Positions 6,666 through 15,300 of a stretch of DNA of 40,184 nucleotides are shown piece after piece. The stretch covers positions 1 to 40,184 of the forward strand of contig JAVHLL010000018.1 in assembly GCA_031082155.1 (NCBI GenBank), given 5' to 3'. Below the pieces are notes generated by a model that was not told where the DNA came from, ran no database searches, and worked only from the letters and a program-made list of their open reading frames with translations. Each line of letters starts with the position of its first letter. The stretch's first letter is position 1. This stretch comes from Thermodesulfovibrionales bacterium (lineage in GTDB: Bacteria; Nitrospirota; Thermodesulfovibrionia; Thermodesulfovibrionales; SM23-35). The position numbers and the translations under genes are program-made.

Positions 6666-7298
6666 TCAAGACAATTCAGAATAATGCAGCGCAAGGTGAA
6701 GTCTGTCAGTTACCCCGAGCTTCTTATAAATGCGGTTACAGTGGGATTTAACCGTTTGTTCGCTTATGTTCAGTTTTTGAGCTATCTCTTTATTCCTGTA
6801 CCCCTGGCAGATATGATGAATAATTTCCTTTTCTCTTTGTGCGAGGCGGACATTTTCAGTTGTCTGTTTTGTAAGAGTGAGAATTTTCATTAACGTTGTG
6901 CGGTCTAACCATATTTCTCCTGCTGAAACCGCCCGTAAGGCTTTTTTAAACAGGTCTGAATCAGCACTCGGGGGGAGTATGCCAATAACCCCTTTCGCAA
7001 TAAGATTTTTCAGGTCTCTGTTTGTGATGAAACCTGAGGTTCTATCTCCCAGAAGAAGGATTTTCAGGCGGGGTTGAACAAAAAAATCATCGGGAAGAGT
7101 TAAAAGCGCGCTTAAGTCAGAATGGAGATCAGACACGATAACATCAGGGTACTGCGCATCCGCTTCTTTCAGGTCACTAAGCCAGCTTTCCCCGGAAAAT
7201 ATCCCCGTAAGGGTAATCCCCTGCTCTTTTTCCAGAAGGCTTTGCAATGCTTCAGAGAAAAGCCTCGTACTGCAGCATATTGCGACTTTTAGGGCCAT
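6666..7298 (-). CDS. LuxR/NarL-type regulator with degenerate receiver domain
   Basis: About 210 residues. The N-terminal half (1-120) has the layout of a response-regulator receiver, with Asp in VIVSDLHSDL at the phosphoacceptor position. The acidic pair near the N-terminus is missing (ICCSTRLF instead of a DD-containing strand), and the conserved Lys after the fifth strand is replaced (GILPPSAD). Phosphorylation may therefore not control it. The C-terminal 65 residues are a clear LuxR helix-turn-helix (LAQREKEIIHHICQGYRNKEIAQKLNISEQTVKSHCNRIYKKLGV, split here by function into scaffold and recognition helix). It stands directly upstream of, and on the same strand as, the hydrogenase operon and probably regulates it. 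The start at 7298 matches the domain edge; an upstream ATG at 7319 is possible. Confidence 0.85.
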   Translation of the reverse strand: MALKVAICCSTRLFSEALQSLLEKEQGITLTGIFSGESWLSDLKEADAQYPDVIVSDLHSDLSALLTLPDDFFVQPRLKILLLGDRTSGFITNRDLKNLIAKGVIGILPPSADSDLFKKALRAVSAGEIWLDRTTLMKILTLTKQTTENVRLAQREKEIIHHICQGYRNKEIAQKLNISEQTVKSHCNRIYKKLGVTDRLHLALHYSELS

Positions 7299-7366
7299 AT
7301 TTTTATGTTTGCACTCCATTCATTGAGTGGATTGTCCCTGTCAAAAAACCGTTTCAATCTCTGCAA

Positions 7367-7618
7367 TTACATATTATCCCTCAAATCGAATAATAACGCT
7401 ATTATTTCCTGAACTTGCTCTTCTATTTGATCATTGTATTCAAAAGCAGCATCGAGGTTTTCTTCTGTAAACACTTCTTTGCCCGTCAGTAACGCGGTGA
7501 ACAAGTCTGCGGTAGTCTTTATCTGAATAATGTGGGTCTGTATGTTGTTTGTTATTTCCTGTTGCCTGGCTTTTTTCTCTTCCTTCTTATCGTCTGTTGT
7601 TTTCTCTTTCTCTGCCAT
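7367..7618 (-). CDS. Small charged helical protein of unknown function
   Basis: 83 residues. The N-terminal 20 are Lys/Glu/Asp-rich (MAEKEKTTDDKKEEKKARQQ). The rest is predicted helical and acidic, ending in QVQEIIALLFDLRDNM. There is no signal peptide, no cysteine and no recognised domain. A strong GGAGGG site seven bases before the ATG supports translation. It precedes the LuxR-type regulator on the same strand by about 70 bp and could be co-transcribed with it. The helical form would suit a small binding partner or anti-regulator, but that is a guess. Confidence 0.65.
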   Translation of the reverse strand: MAEKEKTTDDKKEEKKARQQEITNNIQTHIIQIKTTADLFTALLTGKEVFTEENLDAAFEYNDQIEEQVQEIIALLFDLRDNM

Positions 7619-7650
7619 GGTTATTCCCTCCGTAATGGATATTACAAATT

Positions 7651-7850
7651 TTAATCAAAAGAATTCCTCGAAGCTTTGCTTCGGGGTAACTATATCCCTT
7701 ATTCTGTCATTCCCGCTTGTCGGGAATCCTTCTGAGATAATGCGTATACACAATAATACTGAAAAGCAAAGAAAGATTCCGGACAAGCCGGAATGACATC
7801 TTTAGAATACCTCGTCCCGAAAGCTTTCGGGACTGCTGAGGTTATTCATT
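7651..7850. repeat. Composite palindromic element, copy 1 (~200 bp)
   Basis: First of three nearly identical copies (others at 28701-28898 and 38479-38676), all in the same orientation. From left to right it holds a hairpin CCTCGAAGC-TTT-GCTTCGGGG, a REP-like hairpin ATTCCCG-N5-CGGGAAT, an AT-rich centre, the inverted partner ATTCCGG-N5-CCGGAAT and a 20-bp perfect palindrome centred on AAGCTT, ending TTATTCATT. It has no ORF. This copy differs by an extra A (TTTAGAATACC) and CTGAGG in place of CGGGG. It lies between divergent genes. Confidence 0.92.
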
Positions 7851-8020
7851 TTCTATACTATTATAACGAAAGACAAGTTATAATGAGACATAAAAATTAT
7901 CCCATTTTATCTTTAAGAAAACATTCGGTAATTCAAGGAATAGAGAAATGAACCATCCCCTTGCATGAAAAGGCGGGTGAAAGCCATGAAATTTGTATTT
8001 TCGGTTTAATCACAAAAATA

Positions 8021-8042
8021 TAGAGTCTATGCGGAGACTCTA
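8021..8042 (+). promoter_or_regulatory. Leader hairpin before the TPR-glycosyltransferase gene
   Basis: A perfect 8-bp stem, TAGAGTCT / AGACTCTA, with a six-base loop lies 23 nt before the ATG at 8066. The stretch upstream (7851-8020) is AT-rich and carries GGCGGGTGAAAGCC at about 7970-7985, which I could not match to a riboswitch class. The hairpin lies close to the ribosome-binding site and could affect initiation. Confidence 0.4.
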
Positions 8043-8065
8043 CTTGCATCTGAGAGGAAAAGAAT

Positions 8066-10123
8066 ATGGATATTGAGAACAAACTGAGCCTTGCCTTCAA
8101 ATATTTTCAGGAAGGGAATATGAAACAGACTGAACACGAATGTCTGGAAATCTTGCAAGTACAGCCTGATAATAGTGACATTCTCCATCTTCTGGGCGTT
8201 ACCTGCTATCATCTTGGCGAGCATCACCGTGCTGTTGAATTTTTGACAAAGGCACTTCAACTTGATGATCAAAACTCGGATGTACATTATGATCTGGGGA
8301 ATATTTTCCAGGATCAGGGGAAACTCGATGAAGCGCTCAAAGCCTATCAGCGTGCTTTGGAAATTGAACCTGAACACCCTGATGCCCATAACAATATCGC
8401 CATGGTTTTTCATGATCTCAAAAAGCTTGACCAGGCTATAGTGCACTACCAGAAAGCTCTGGAACTCACGCCACAGAGTGCAATGATCCACAACAATATC
8501 GGACTTGCCTGTCAGGAGAACGGGGAACTTGCAAAGGCTATAGCCCATTTCGGAAGAGCGATACAGCTTGATCCTAGTTTTGCCGATACCTACTTCAACA
8601 TGGGCAATGTTTTTGTGACAGAGGACAATCTTGATACCGCTTTACAGTATTACCGCAAATCACTCGAATTGAACCCGAACCTCATCGAAGCATATGTTGC
8701 TATGGCTGATATCCTTATGAAAAAAGGAGAGTATCCACATGCCATACCGGTACTGAGAAGACTCTTGACCCTATATCCTGATTCTGCCGAACTTCATAAT
8801 AACCTTGGCAAGGCTCTGGGCGCAATCTGGCAGCTTGACACTGCGCTGGAACATTTAAAGAGAGCGGTGAAGATCAATCCGGACTTTGCAGCGGCCCATA
8901 GTAATCTGGGAAACACTTTCAGAAAAATAGGGAAACTGGATGTAGCTACGGAACATATCAATAACGCCCTTCACCTTGATCCGGAAATGATTGAAGCTAT
9001 CAGTAATCTCGGCGCTCTCTATAAGGAAAAAGGGCAATTCAGCGAAGCGATTGCCTGTTACCGAAGGGCATTGAATATTGATCCGGAGAATGCAGTGGTA
9101 CATCTTGATCTGGCGCTTCTTGAGTTGTTCCTTGGGCATTTTAAGAAAGGATGGGAAGAATACGAGTGGCGCTGGAAGTCAGGGGGTGCACAAATGCAGA
9201 GTTTGCCTTATCCCCTGTGGGATGGTTCCTTATTGAAAGGAAAGAAAGTGTTTCTCTATCCTGAGCAGCGTATCGGGGATGATATCATGTTTGCGTCCTG
9301 CATTGCTGAAGTCATTACTCAAGCGGAGGTCTGTGTTTTAAAATGCGACGCAAGGCTTGTTCCACTCTATGAACGATCTTTCCCCGGCACTAAAATAATT
9401 GGGAGAGTTGAGGGTGACAGGTATCCGCCTGAACTCCCGCCTCCGGATTTCACAGTGCCGGTCGGAAGTCTGCCGAGGATTTTAAGGCCTGACCTGGCGA
9501 GTTTTCCGCAACAGAATTCATATCTTGTTCCTGATGAGACAAAGGTTGAGGAATGGAGAAGTCGATATAGCGATCTTGGGGAAGGGTTAAAGGTTGGGAT
9601 ATCCTGGCGTGGGGGTGCCACGCCGGATGATATAAGAATTCGTTCAACAAAACTGGAGCGCTGGGCTGATCTTTTTGCGGTAAAAGGGATGCATTGTATC
9701 AATCTGCAGTACGGGGACTGTGAAGGAGAACTGAACGAGGCAAAAGAAAAACTCGGTGTAAAAATTCATTTCTGGAAGGATGCAGACCCCCTGAAAGACC
9801 TCGATGCTTTTGCAGCGCAGATTGCAGCGCTTGACCTGGTCATTTCAGTTGATAATCCGACAGTGCATATCGCAGGGGCGCTGGGAATTCCTGCGTGGGT
9901 GCTGCTGCCCTCTGTCTGCGACTGGAGATGGATGCAGGATTTCGAAGATACCCCGTGGTATGAGAGTATACGGCTGTTCAGACAGGAAAAACCGGGGGAA
10001 TGGGATGTGGTGTTTGAAAGCCTCCTCAGTTATCTCAGGGAGTCTGCAGCCGTCGGGAGGGTGGCGGATAGAAAGATATCCAGGTCGTATAAGGATGGTA
10101 TGCGCAAAGCTGATGGAAATTAG
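8066..10123 (+). CDS. TPR protein with GT9-like glycosyltransferase C-terminus (paralogue 1)
   Basis: 685 residues. About ten tetratricopeptide repeats fill residues 1-355 (units like AHNNIAMVFHDLKKLDQAIVHY). A GW-x-EYEWRW linker at about 360 leads to a C-terminal domain related to heptosyltransferase-type (GT9) enzymes. That domain shows YPEQRIGDDIMF near 396, VGISWRGG near 509, and ISVDNPTVHIAGALG near 592, where the nucleotide-sugar-binding loop of GT9 enzymes lies. The TPRs probably present a protein acceptor or partner, and the C-terminus would transfer sugar. No signal or membrane segment, so cytoplasmic. Start chosen at the ATG after AGAGGAAAAG. Relatives sit at 27044 and 29954. The sugar and acceptor are unknown. 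Confidence 0.85.
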   Translation: MDIENKLSLAFKYFQEGNMKQTEHECLEILQVQPDNSDILHLLGVTCYHLGEHHRAVEFLTKALQLDDQNSDVHYDLGNIFQDQGKLDEALKAYQRALEIEPEHPDAHNNIAMVFHDLKKLDQAIVHYQKALELTPQSAMIHNNIGLACQENGELAKAIAHFGRAIQLDPSFADTYFNMGNVFVTEDNLDTALQYYRKSLELNPNLIEAYVAMADILMKKGEYPHAIPVLRRLLTLYPDSAELHNNLGKALGAIWQLDTALEHLKRAVKINPDFAAAHSNLGNTFRKIGKLDVATEHINNALHLDPEMIEAISNLGALYKEKGQFSEAIACYRRALNIDPENAVVHLDLALLELFLGHFKKGWEEYEWRWKSGGAQMQSLPYPLWDGSLLKGKKVFLYPEQRIGDDIMFASCIAEVITQAEVCVLKCDARLVPLYERSFPGTKIIGRVEGDRYPPELPPPDFTVPVGSLPRILRPDLASFPQQNSYLVPDETKVEEWRSRYSDLGEGLKVGISWRGGATPDDIRIRSTKLERWADLFAVKGMHCINLQYGDCEGELNEAKEKLGVKIHFWKDADPLKDLDAFAAQIAALDLVISVDNPTVHIAGALGIPAWVLLPSVCDWRWMQDFEDTPWYESIRLFRQEKPGEWDVVFESLLSYLRESAAVGRVADRKISRSYKDGMRKADGN

Positions 10124-10165
10124 TCAATATTTTAATATCCAAAAAGTGAGTGCAGAGCGGTAAGT

Positions 10166-10196
10166 TTGTCGTTCCGGCTTGTCCGGAACCCTTCTT
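10166..10196. repeat. REP-like palindrome (single unit)
   Basis: The core GTTCCGG-CTTGT-CCGGAAC (10171-10189) is flanked by TTGTC and CCTTCTT. It belongs to the same family as the inner arms of the ~200-bp element and lies between two genes on the plus strand. Confidence 0.75.
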
Positions 10197-10268
10197 CCCT
10201 TTCTTTGTGAGCAATAGGGAAAATCGCTTTATATTTCATAATATGAATAATTCGCTTGGAAATGTCCC

Positions 10269-12239
10269 ATGAACATACAACAGGAAATCCAAAAGGCCCT
10301 AAACTATTTCCAGGCAGGTGACCTGCAGCAGGCAAAAGAGCTCTGTAGGAGGGTCCTGAAGAAGCAGCCTGAGCACGGAGAGGTGCTCTACTTTCTCGGC
10401 GTGGTATACTCACGGCAAGGCAATCACGACCTCGCAATACAGACCATCAAGAAAGCACTGGAGTTTTACCCGAATAATCCCGACGCTTACCATCTCATCG
10501 GCATGTCCTGTCAGGAGCAGGGAAAGACTGACGAGGCGATCGAATATTACCGGAAAACCATAGAGTGCAATCCCGGGTATGCTGAAGCGTACAATAATCT
10601 TGCCAATCTGCTCAAGGAAAGATTGCAGACCGGGGAGGCCGTTGGGTATTATCAGAAGGCACTCGACCTGAAGCCTGATCTCGGCACTGCCTGGTATAAT
10701 CTGGGAGTCATATTCCACGAGAAAGATCAGCATGAAAAGGCTGCCGGGTATTTAAAAAAAGCCCTCCGGGTTGATCCTGCAAATGAGAATATTTACCATA
10801 TTCTCGGACTGTCCCTGAACAGACTCGGAGAGGTCCAGGAAGCGATTGAGTGCTTCGAGAAGGCAGTGAAGTTGGATCCCGATCGCGCTGATATATACAC
10901 TAACCTCGCGAACACCTTTCATGAAAAGGGCGACCGGGATGAGGCCGAACGCTGTTACCGCCGTGCGCTCCAATTACAGCCTGATGCCTCTTTCTATTAC
11001 AGCAATCTTCTTCTGTCGCTTAACTATAATCCACGTTACGATATGCAAACTATTTATAACGAGCATATGCAATTTGCCGAACGGTATGCGAAATTGGCCG
11101 GGAATTTTCTCAACGCGGATTGGAATGAAAGGGCTGTTGACCGGCGTCTCAGGATAGGATATGTTTCCCCTGACTTTCGGCAGCACCCGGTTGCGTACTT
11201 CATGGAACCGGTGCTCCGTGTGCATGACCACAAAGAGTTTGAGATTTTCTGTTATGCCGACGTCATGCATCCGGACGATGTTACCGTTCGCATCAAGGGA
11301 CTTCCTGATCACTGGCGCAGCATCTACGGGAAATCTCATGAGGAGGTTGCAGCATTGATAAGAGATGACAAGATTGATCTTCTCGTTGATCTTGCCGGCC
11401 ATTCAGCACACAACCGCTTGCTGGTTTTTGCCCGTAAACCCGCCCCCGTGCAGGTGAGCTGGATAGGGTATCCTGCCACAACCGGTCTTGCAGCTATTGA
11501 TTACAGGATTGTCGACCGGTACACCGACCCTCCCGGCATGACTGAGGAATACTATGCCGAGAAGCTTATACGGATGCCGGACTGCTTTTTGTGTTATCTT
11601 CCCGAGAAGGATGCACCCGAGGTGAATGATCTCCCGGCCCTGAAAAATGGGCATGTTACTTTTGGCTGCTTTAATAATTTTGCGAAGGTATCGGGTGAAA
11701 ATTTGGTCCTCTGGGCGCGAATTCTGAGGAGGATGCCGGGCTCCCGCCTGATCATGAAATCCAAGGGACTTTCGAGCGCAGGCATGCGCGGAAGTATCCT
11801 GGATTTTTTCCGGCAGCAGGAGATCGACGCAGGACGCATCGAACTGCTCTCCCGGACTCCTTCAGTCGGAGAGCATCTTGCCCTCTATAACAGGATCGAT
11901 ATGGCCCTTGATACGTTCCCCTATCATGGAACAACCACAACGTGTGAAGCCCTGTGGATGGGAGTACCGGTCGTAACACTTGAAGGGAAAACGTATGCCT
12001 CGCGGGCGGGGGTGAGTCTGTTAACGAATACAGGTCTTGCGGAACTGATCGCACAGAGCCCTGAAGAATATGTGGAGAATGTGGTGCACTTATCAAGTGA
12101 TATGCCGGGTTTGGCGAGCTTACGGTTGCGGCTGAGAGATATGGTCTCGCAATCACCGCTGACGGATGCAAAACGGTTTACTGCCAGTCTCGCAAAGGCA
12201 TATAGAGAAATGTGGACTCGGTGGTGCGGGAAAGAGTAG
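10269..12239 (+). CDS. TPR / GT41 O-GlcNAc transferase-like protein (SPINDLY family), paralogue 1
   Basis: 656 residues. Residues 1-275 are about eight TPRs with repeated Asn pairs (EAYNNLANLL) resembling the Asn ladder by which O-GlcNAc transferase grips peptides. The GT41 catalytic half follows from about 291. Landmarks are RLRIGYVSPDFRQHPVAYF (His306, matching human OGT His498), VDLAGHSAHNRL (His378), APVQVSWIGYPATTGLAAID, FNNFAKVS (Lys473, at the place of OGT Lys842) and FPYHGTTTTCEALWMGVPV. All key residues are present, so an active UDP-sugar-dependent protein O-glycosyltransferase is likely. The start ATG lies about 145 bp after the preceding TPR gene. Two further full-length members occur at 34019 and 36173. 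Confidence 0.9.
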   Translation: MNIQQEIQKALNYFQAGDLQQAKELCRRVLKKQPEHGEVLYFLGVVYSRQGNHDLAIQTIKKALEFYPNNPDAYHLIGMSCQEQGKTDEAIEYYRKTIECNPGYAEAYNNLANLLKERLQTGEAVGYYQKALDLKPDLGTAWYNLGVIFHEKDQHEKAAGYLKKALRVDPANENIYHILGLSLNRLGEVQEAIECFEKAVKLDPDRADIYTNLANTFHEKGDRDEAERCYRRALQLQPDASFYYSNLLLSLNYNPRYDMQTIYNEHMQFAERYAKLAGNFLNADWNERAVDRRLRIGYVSPDFRQHPVAYFMEPVLRVHDHKEFEIFCYADVMHPDDVTVRIKGLPDHWRSIYGKSHEEVAALIRDDKIDLLVDLAGHSAHNRLLVFARKPAPVQVSWIGYPATTGLAAIDYRIVDRYTDPPGMTEEYYAEKLIRMPDCFLCYLPEKDAPEVNDLPALKNGHVTFGCFNNFAKVSGENLVLWARILRRMPGSRLIMKSKGLSSAGMRGSILDFFRQQEIDAGRIELLSRTPSVGEHLALYNRIDMALDTFPYHGTTTTCEALWMGVPVVTLEGKTYASRAGVSLLTNTGLAELIAQSPEEYVENVVHLSSDMPGLASLRLRLRDMVSQSPLTDAKRFTASLAKAYREMWTRWCGKE

Positions 12240-12282
12240 GGTCCGAGGGGTCAGGGAATCGAGGGTACGAGGATTCAAGTAA

Positions 12283-12320
12283 TTTTGTCATTCCGGCCTG
12301 GCCGGAATCTTTCTTAATTT
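12283..12320. repeat. REP-like palindrome between convergent genes
   Basis: TTTTGTCATTCCGGC leads into the hairpin ATTCCGGC-CTG-GCCGGAAT (12290-12308) and then a T-rich tail. Lying between the end of the GT41 gene and the end of the giant glycosyltransferase gene, it could terminate both. A nearly identical stretch, with the same flanks, sits inside the giant gene at about 16105-16148. Confidence 0.75.
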
Positions 12321-15300
12321 TCAGAACAAGGTATTTTTGATATTTTCCCCAGCATCCAGCAGTAATTGAGCCTCGCGTGTTTTATTCTGGGATAGCAGCA
12401 GCTTCGCAAATTCAGAGAGATACCCTATCAGGTCGGATTTATTGCTCTTCATTTCTTCTACATATTTCGCAGCTTGTTTCTGCTGACCCAGAGTTACATA
12501 CGCTGCGACGAGTGGGAATAACGCCTTTCCATATGCCGGGTTTTTTTTCAACAAAGGTCCAAGGGTATGGACAGACCGGCCGGGATCACCCATAATGATC
12601 TCGCACTGCGCACTCATCATAATTGCATCGCATGACGAGGGATTGAGTTCCAGTGACTTTCTGTATGATGAAAGGGCCTGTGCGTACTGCTTCAGGTTAT
12701 AGTATGTATTGCCTAAACTTTCATATGCCTTCGCAAAATCCGGGTTCAGGGCAATTGCTTTCTGAAAATATTCAAGCGCCTCCCCGTATCTTCCTATTCC
12801 CGATGCCTGTACCGCAAGGTCATAAATCGCCCTGAAGTCATTTCCTCCTTTTTCTGAAAGCCTTTTCTTGCCCAATTCATAGTAGTATGCATTCTTGGTG
12901 CGTAGAGTATCTTCATCAAGCATCCCATAATGGTGAATCGGAATCGGACACTGCCTGATCTCGATGCCCAGATTTTCGAGGGATGGTTCTATACGTTCAT
13001 GAACAGGATTTTCGAATCGTAAGCTTTTATCATTCGGGAACAACCTCACTTTTTCTCCCGGGAACCAGCCCGTACCTGCTTCTTCGTTTTTGTAACTTCC
13101 GTCGTTTGCCACCCATCCGGCGGTGTTTGTGGGCTGAACATAATTTCGGGTAACAAAGAGATAAGCTACTCTGTTTATCCCCCCCTTTTCTAAAGGGGGG
13201 GTAGGGGGGATTACTAATTGTCTCAACGCCTCATGATCCGATGGCGATATCACCTCATCAGCATCCAAAATCAGGATCCAAGCAGATGTGGCTTTTGAAA
13301 GAGCGAAATTCCGTGCATCTGCAAAACTGTCAGTCCACACAAAATCGTATACCTTTGCTCCAAGGTTTTTAGCTCTTTCCTTTGTTCTGTCAGTCGAACC
13401 TGTGTCAACAACAATCATCTCATCGACAAGGGATTTGATGTTTGTAAGCGCTCGGGCGATATTCTCTTCCTCGTTTTTCACAATCATGCAGACAGATAAT
13501 GAAACTGATTGAGACCGCAAAGCCGAGACTGTTTCAGTCTCAACTGAGTCTCCATGGATCTCATTTGTTTTTTGCATCTCTTTGATCCTTCTCTCACATT
13601 CCGCGATCAGAGCTGCAATCTGAGTCGGCATTCTACCCAGGTTTCTTGCCATATTGAGGAGGGACAGCGCAGGTGCAACTCTTTGCTCGGAAAGCAGTAG
13701 TTCAGCAAAATAGACAAAATAGGGGGTGCCGTCAAAGTTCAATTTCTCAAGCTGCTTAAGGTACTCGTTGCCTTTTTCATGTTCTCCAGCGGAAGCATGC
13801 GCAACAGAAAGGAGCAGCAAGGCCATTGGATACTGAGGTTCTTTAATGAGCAATTGTTCGAGATATTCAATGCAATCCCCGGGTCTTCCGCCGCCGATCG
13901 CCGCATGCGCCAGTAGTATCACGGCATCTCTCCACTCGACATGGTCCTGAGCGATTGAAGCGGCTTGTACTAATGCAGAAAATGCTTCCTGAAAGTGATT
14001 CAACCTGTAATGGGCATTACCTAGGCCATAGAATCCTTTCGGGAAATCAGGCATGAGCGACACGAATTTTTCCCAGTGACGCAATGCTTCCTCAAACCGT
14101 CCAAGTTCAGATGTCTGTACCGCGAGTTCATAAATTGCCAGCAGATCATCATCACTTCTAAATTTAGATTTGCCCAGTTCGTAATATTGCTCCCCCTTTT
14201 TCACTACTTTCGTCAGATCCAGCTTGCCGTAGTGATGGACCGGAACTTCACAATCTTTTATCGGTATCCCTGCGGCATTGAGCGAATTCTCGACAAGCTC
14301 ATGCACCGGTTCTTCAAAACGTATGCGTGGATCATTCGGGAACAATCGTACCTTTTTACTCGGAGACCAGCCAGTCCCTATCTCCTGCTCGAGATAGGTG
14401 CCGTCATTCCCAACCCATCCTGTCGTATTCATCGATACAACGTAGTTACGCGAAAAGAGGGAATAAGCAACTTGAGAAGATGAGACACGTTGAGATTCAT
14501 TGAGACTAATTGAGACTGGGGACTGGGTCGTCATGTCTCTACGAATCTCATGTTTTGCAGAAGTTATGAGAGTTCTCAGTTTTTCAAAATCAGAGGGGGC
14601 TATGGCTTCATCGGCATCCAGAATGAGGACCCAATCACCTGTGGCTTTTGAAATGGAGTAATTCCGCGCATCGGCGAAACTGTTCGTCCATTCGAAGTCA
14701 TACACTTTTGCCCCGAACACTTTTGCTGTGTCTTTTGTCCTGTCGGTTGAGCCGGTGTCGACAACGATCATCTCGTCGGCAAGTGGTTTGATGTTCCGCA
14801 GGCACTTGCCTATGTTCTTTTCTTCGTTCTTGACGATCATGCAAACGGAAAGAGTAGTGAGTTGAGTATCTTGTGTTCGTTGCGTTACCTGGGTTTTTTG
14901 TGTCTCCTCAGTGGTATATGAGCTATCAGCTATGAGCAATGAGTTTCCTTTGTTCTTAGTGATTTCCTTCGGCCCTATCTTCTCCCTTAATGCACCGGCA
15001 AGGGCAAGGGAATCATCGTCCATATCAAATGCAAGTAATGCCTTTTCTATTACATCCATGGCTTCCTGATACTGCTCACGCTGCAGGAGAAGATCAGCGA
15101 GTATATATTTGAGCTTCTTGTATGACGGGTGCAATGCCGCAGCTTCACTGAAGACGAATGATGCCCTTTCCAGGCGCTCAAGAGCAACGGAAGCGGAATG
15201 ATAGTTTGTTGCTACGGCTTCCGCAGTCGGAGACAGAATGAATGCCCTTTCAAGCAGTGTAAAAGCAGGTTCATAATTCTGTGCGCTCCATTGCACTGCT

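Noticed and set aside
7940-8045. Possible riboswitch (GGCGGGTGAAAGCC near 7975 and the hairpin at 8021)
   Set aside because: I could not fit it to the c-di-GMP, cobalamin or other consensus known to me; kept only as a plain hairpin.
8066-12239. Regularly spaced DNA similarities suggesting a CRISPR-like repeat array
   Set aside because: They are the 102-bp periodicity of TPR codons, with diverged sequence and continuous reading frames; no identical repeats with unique spacers exist in the window.
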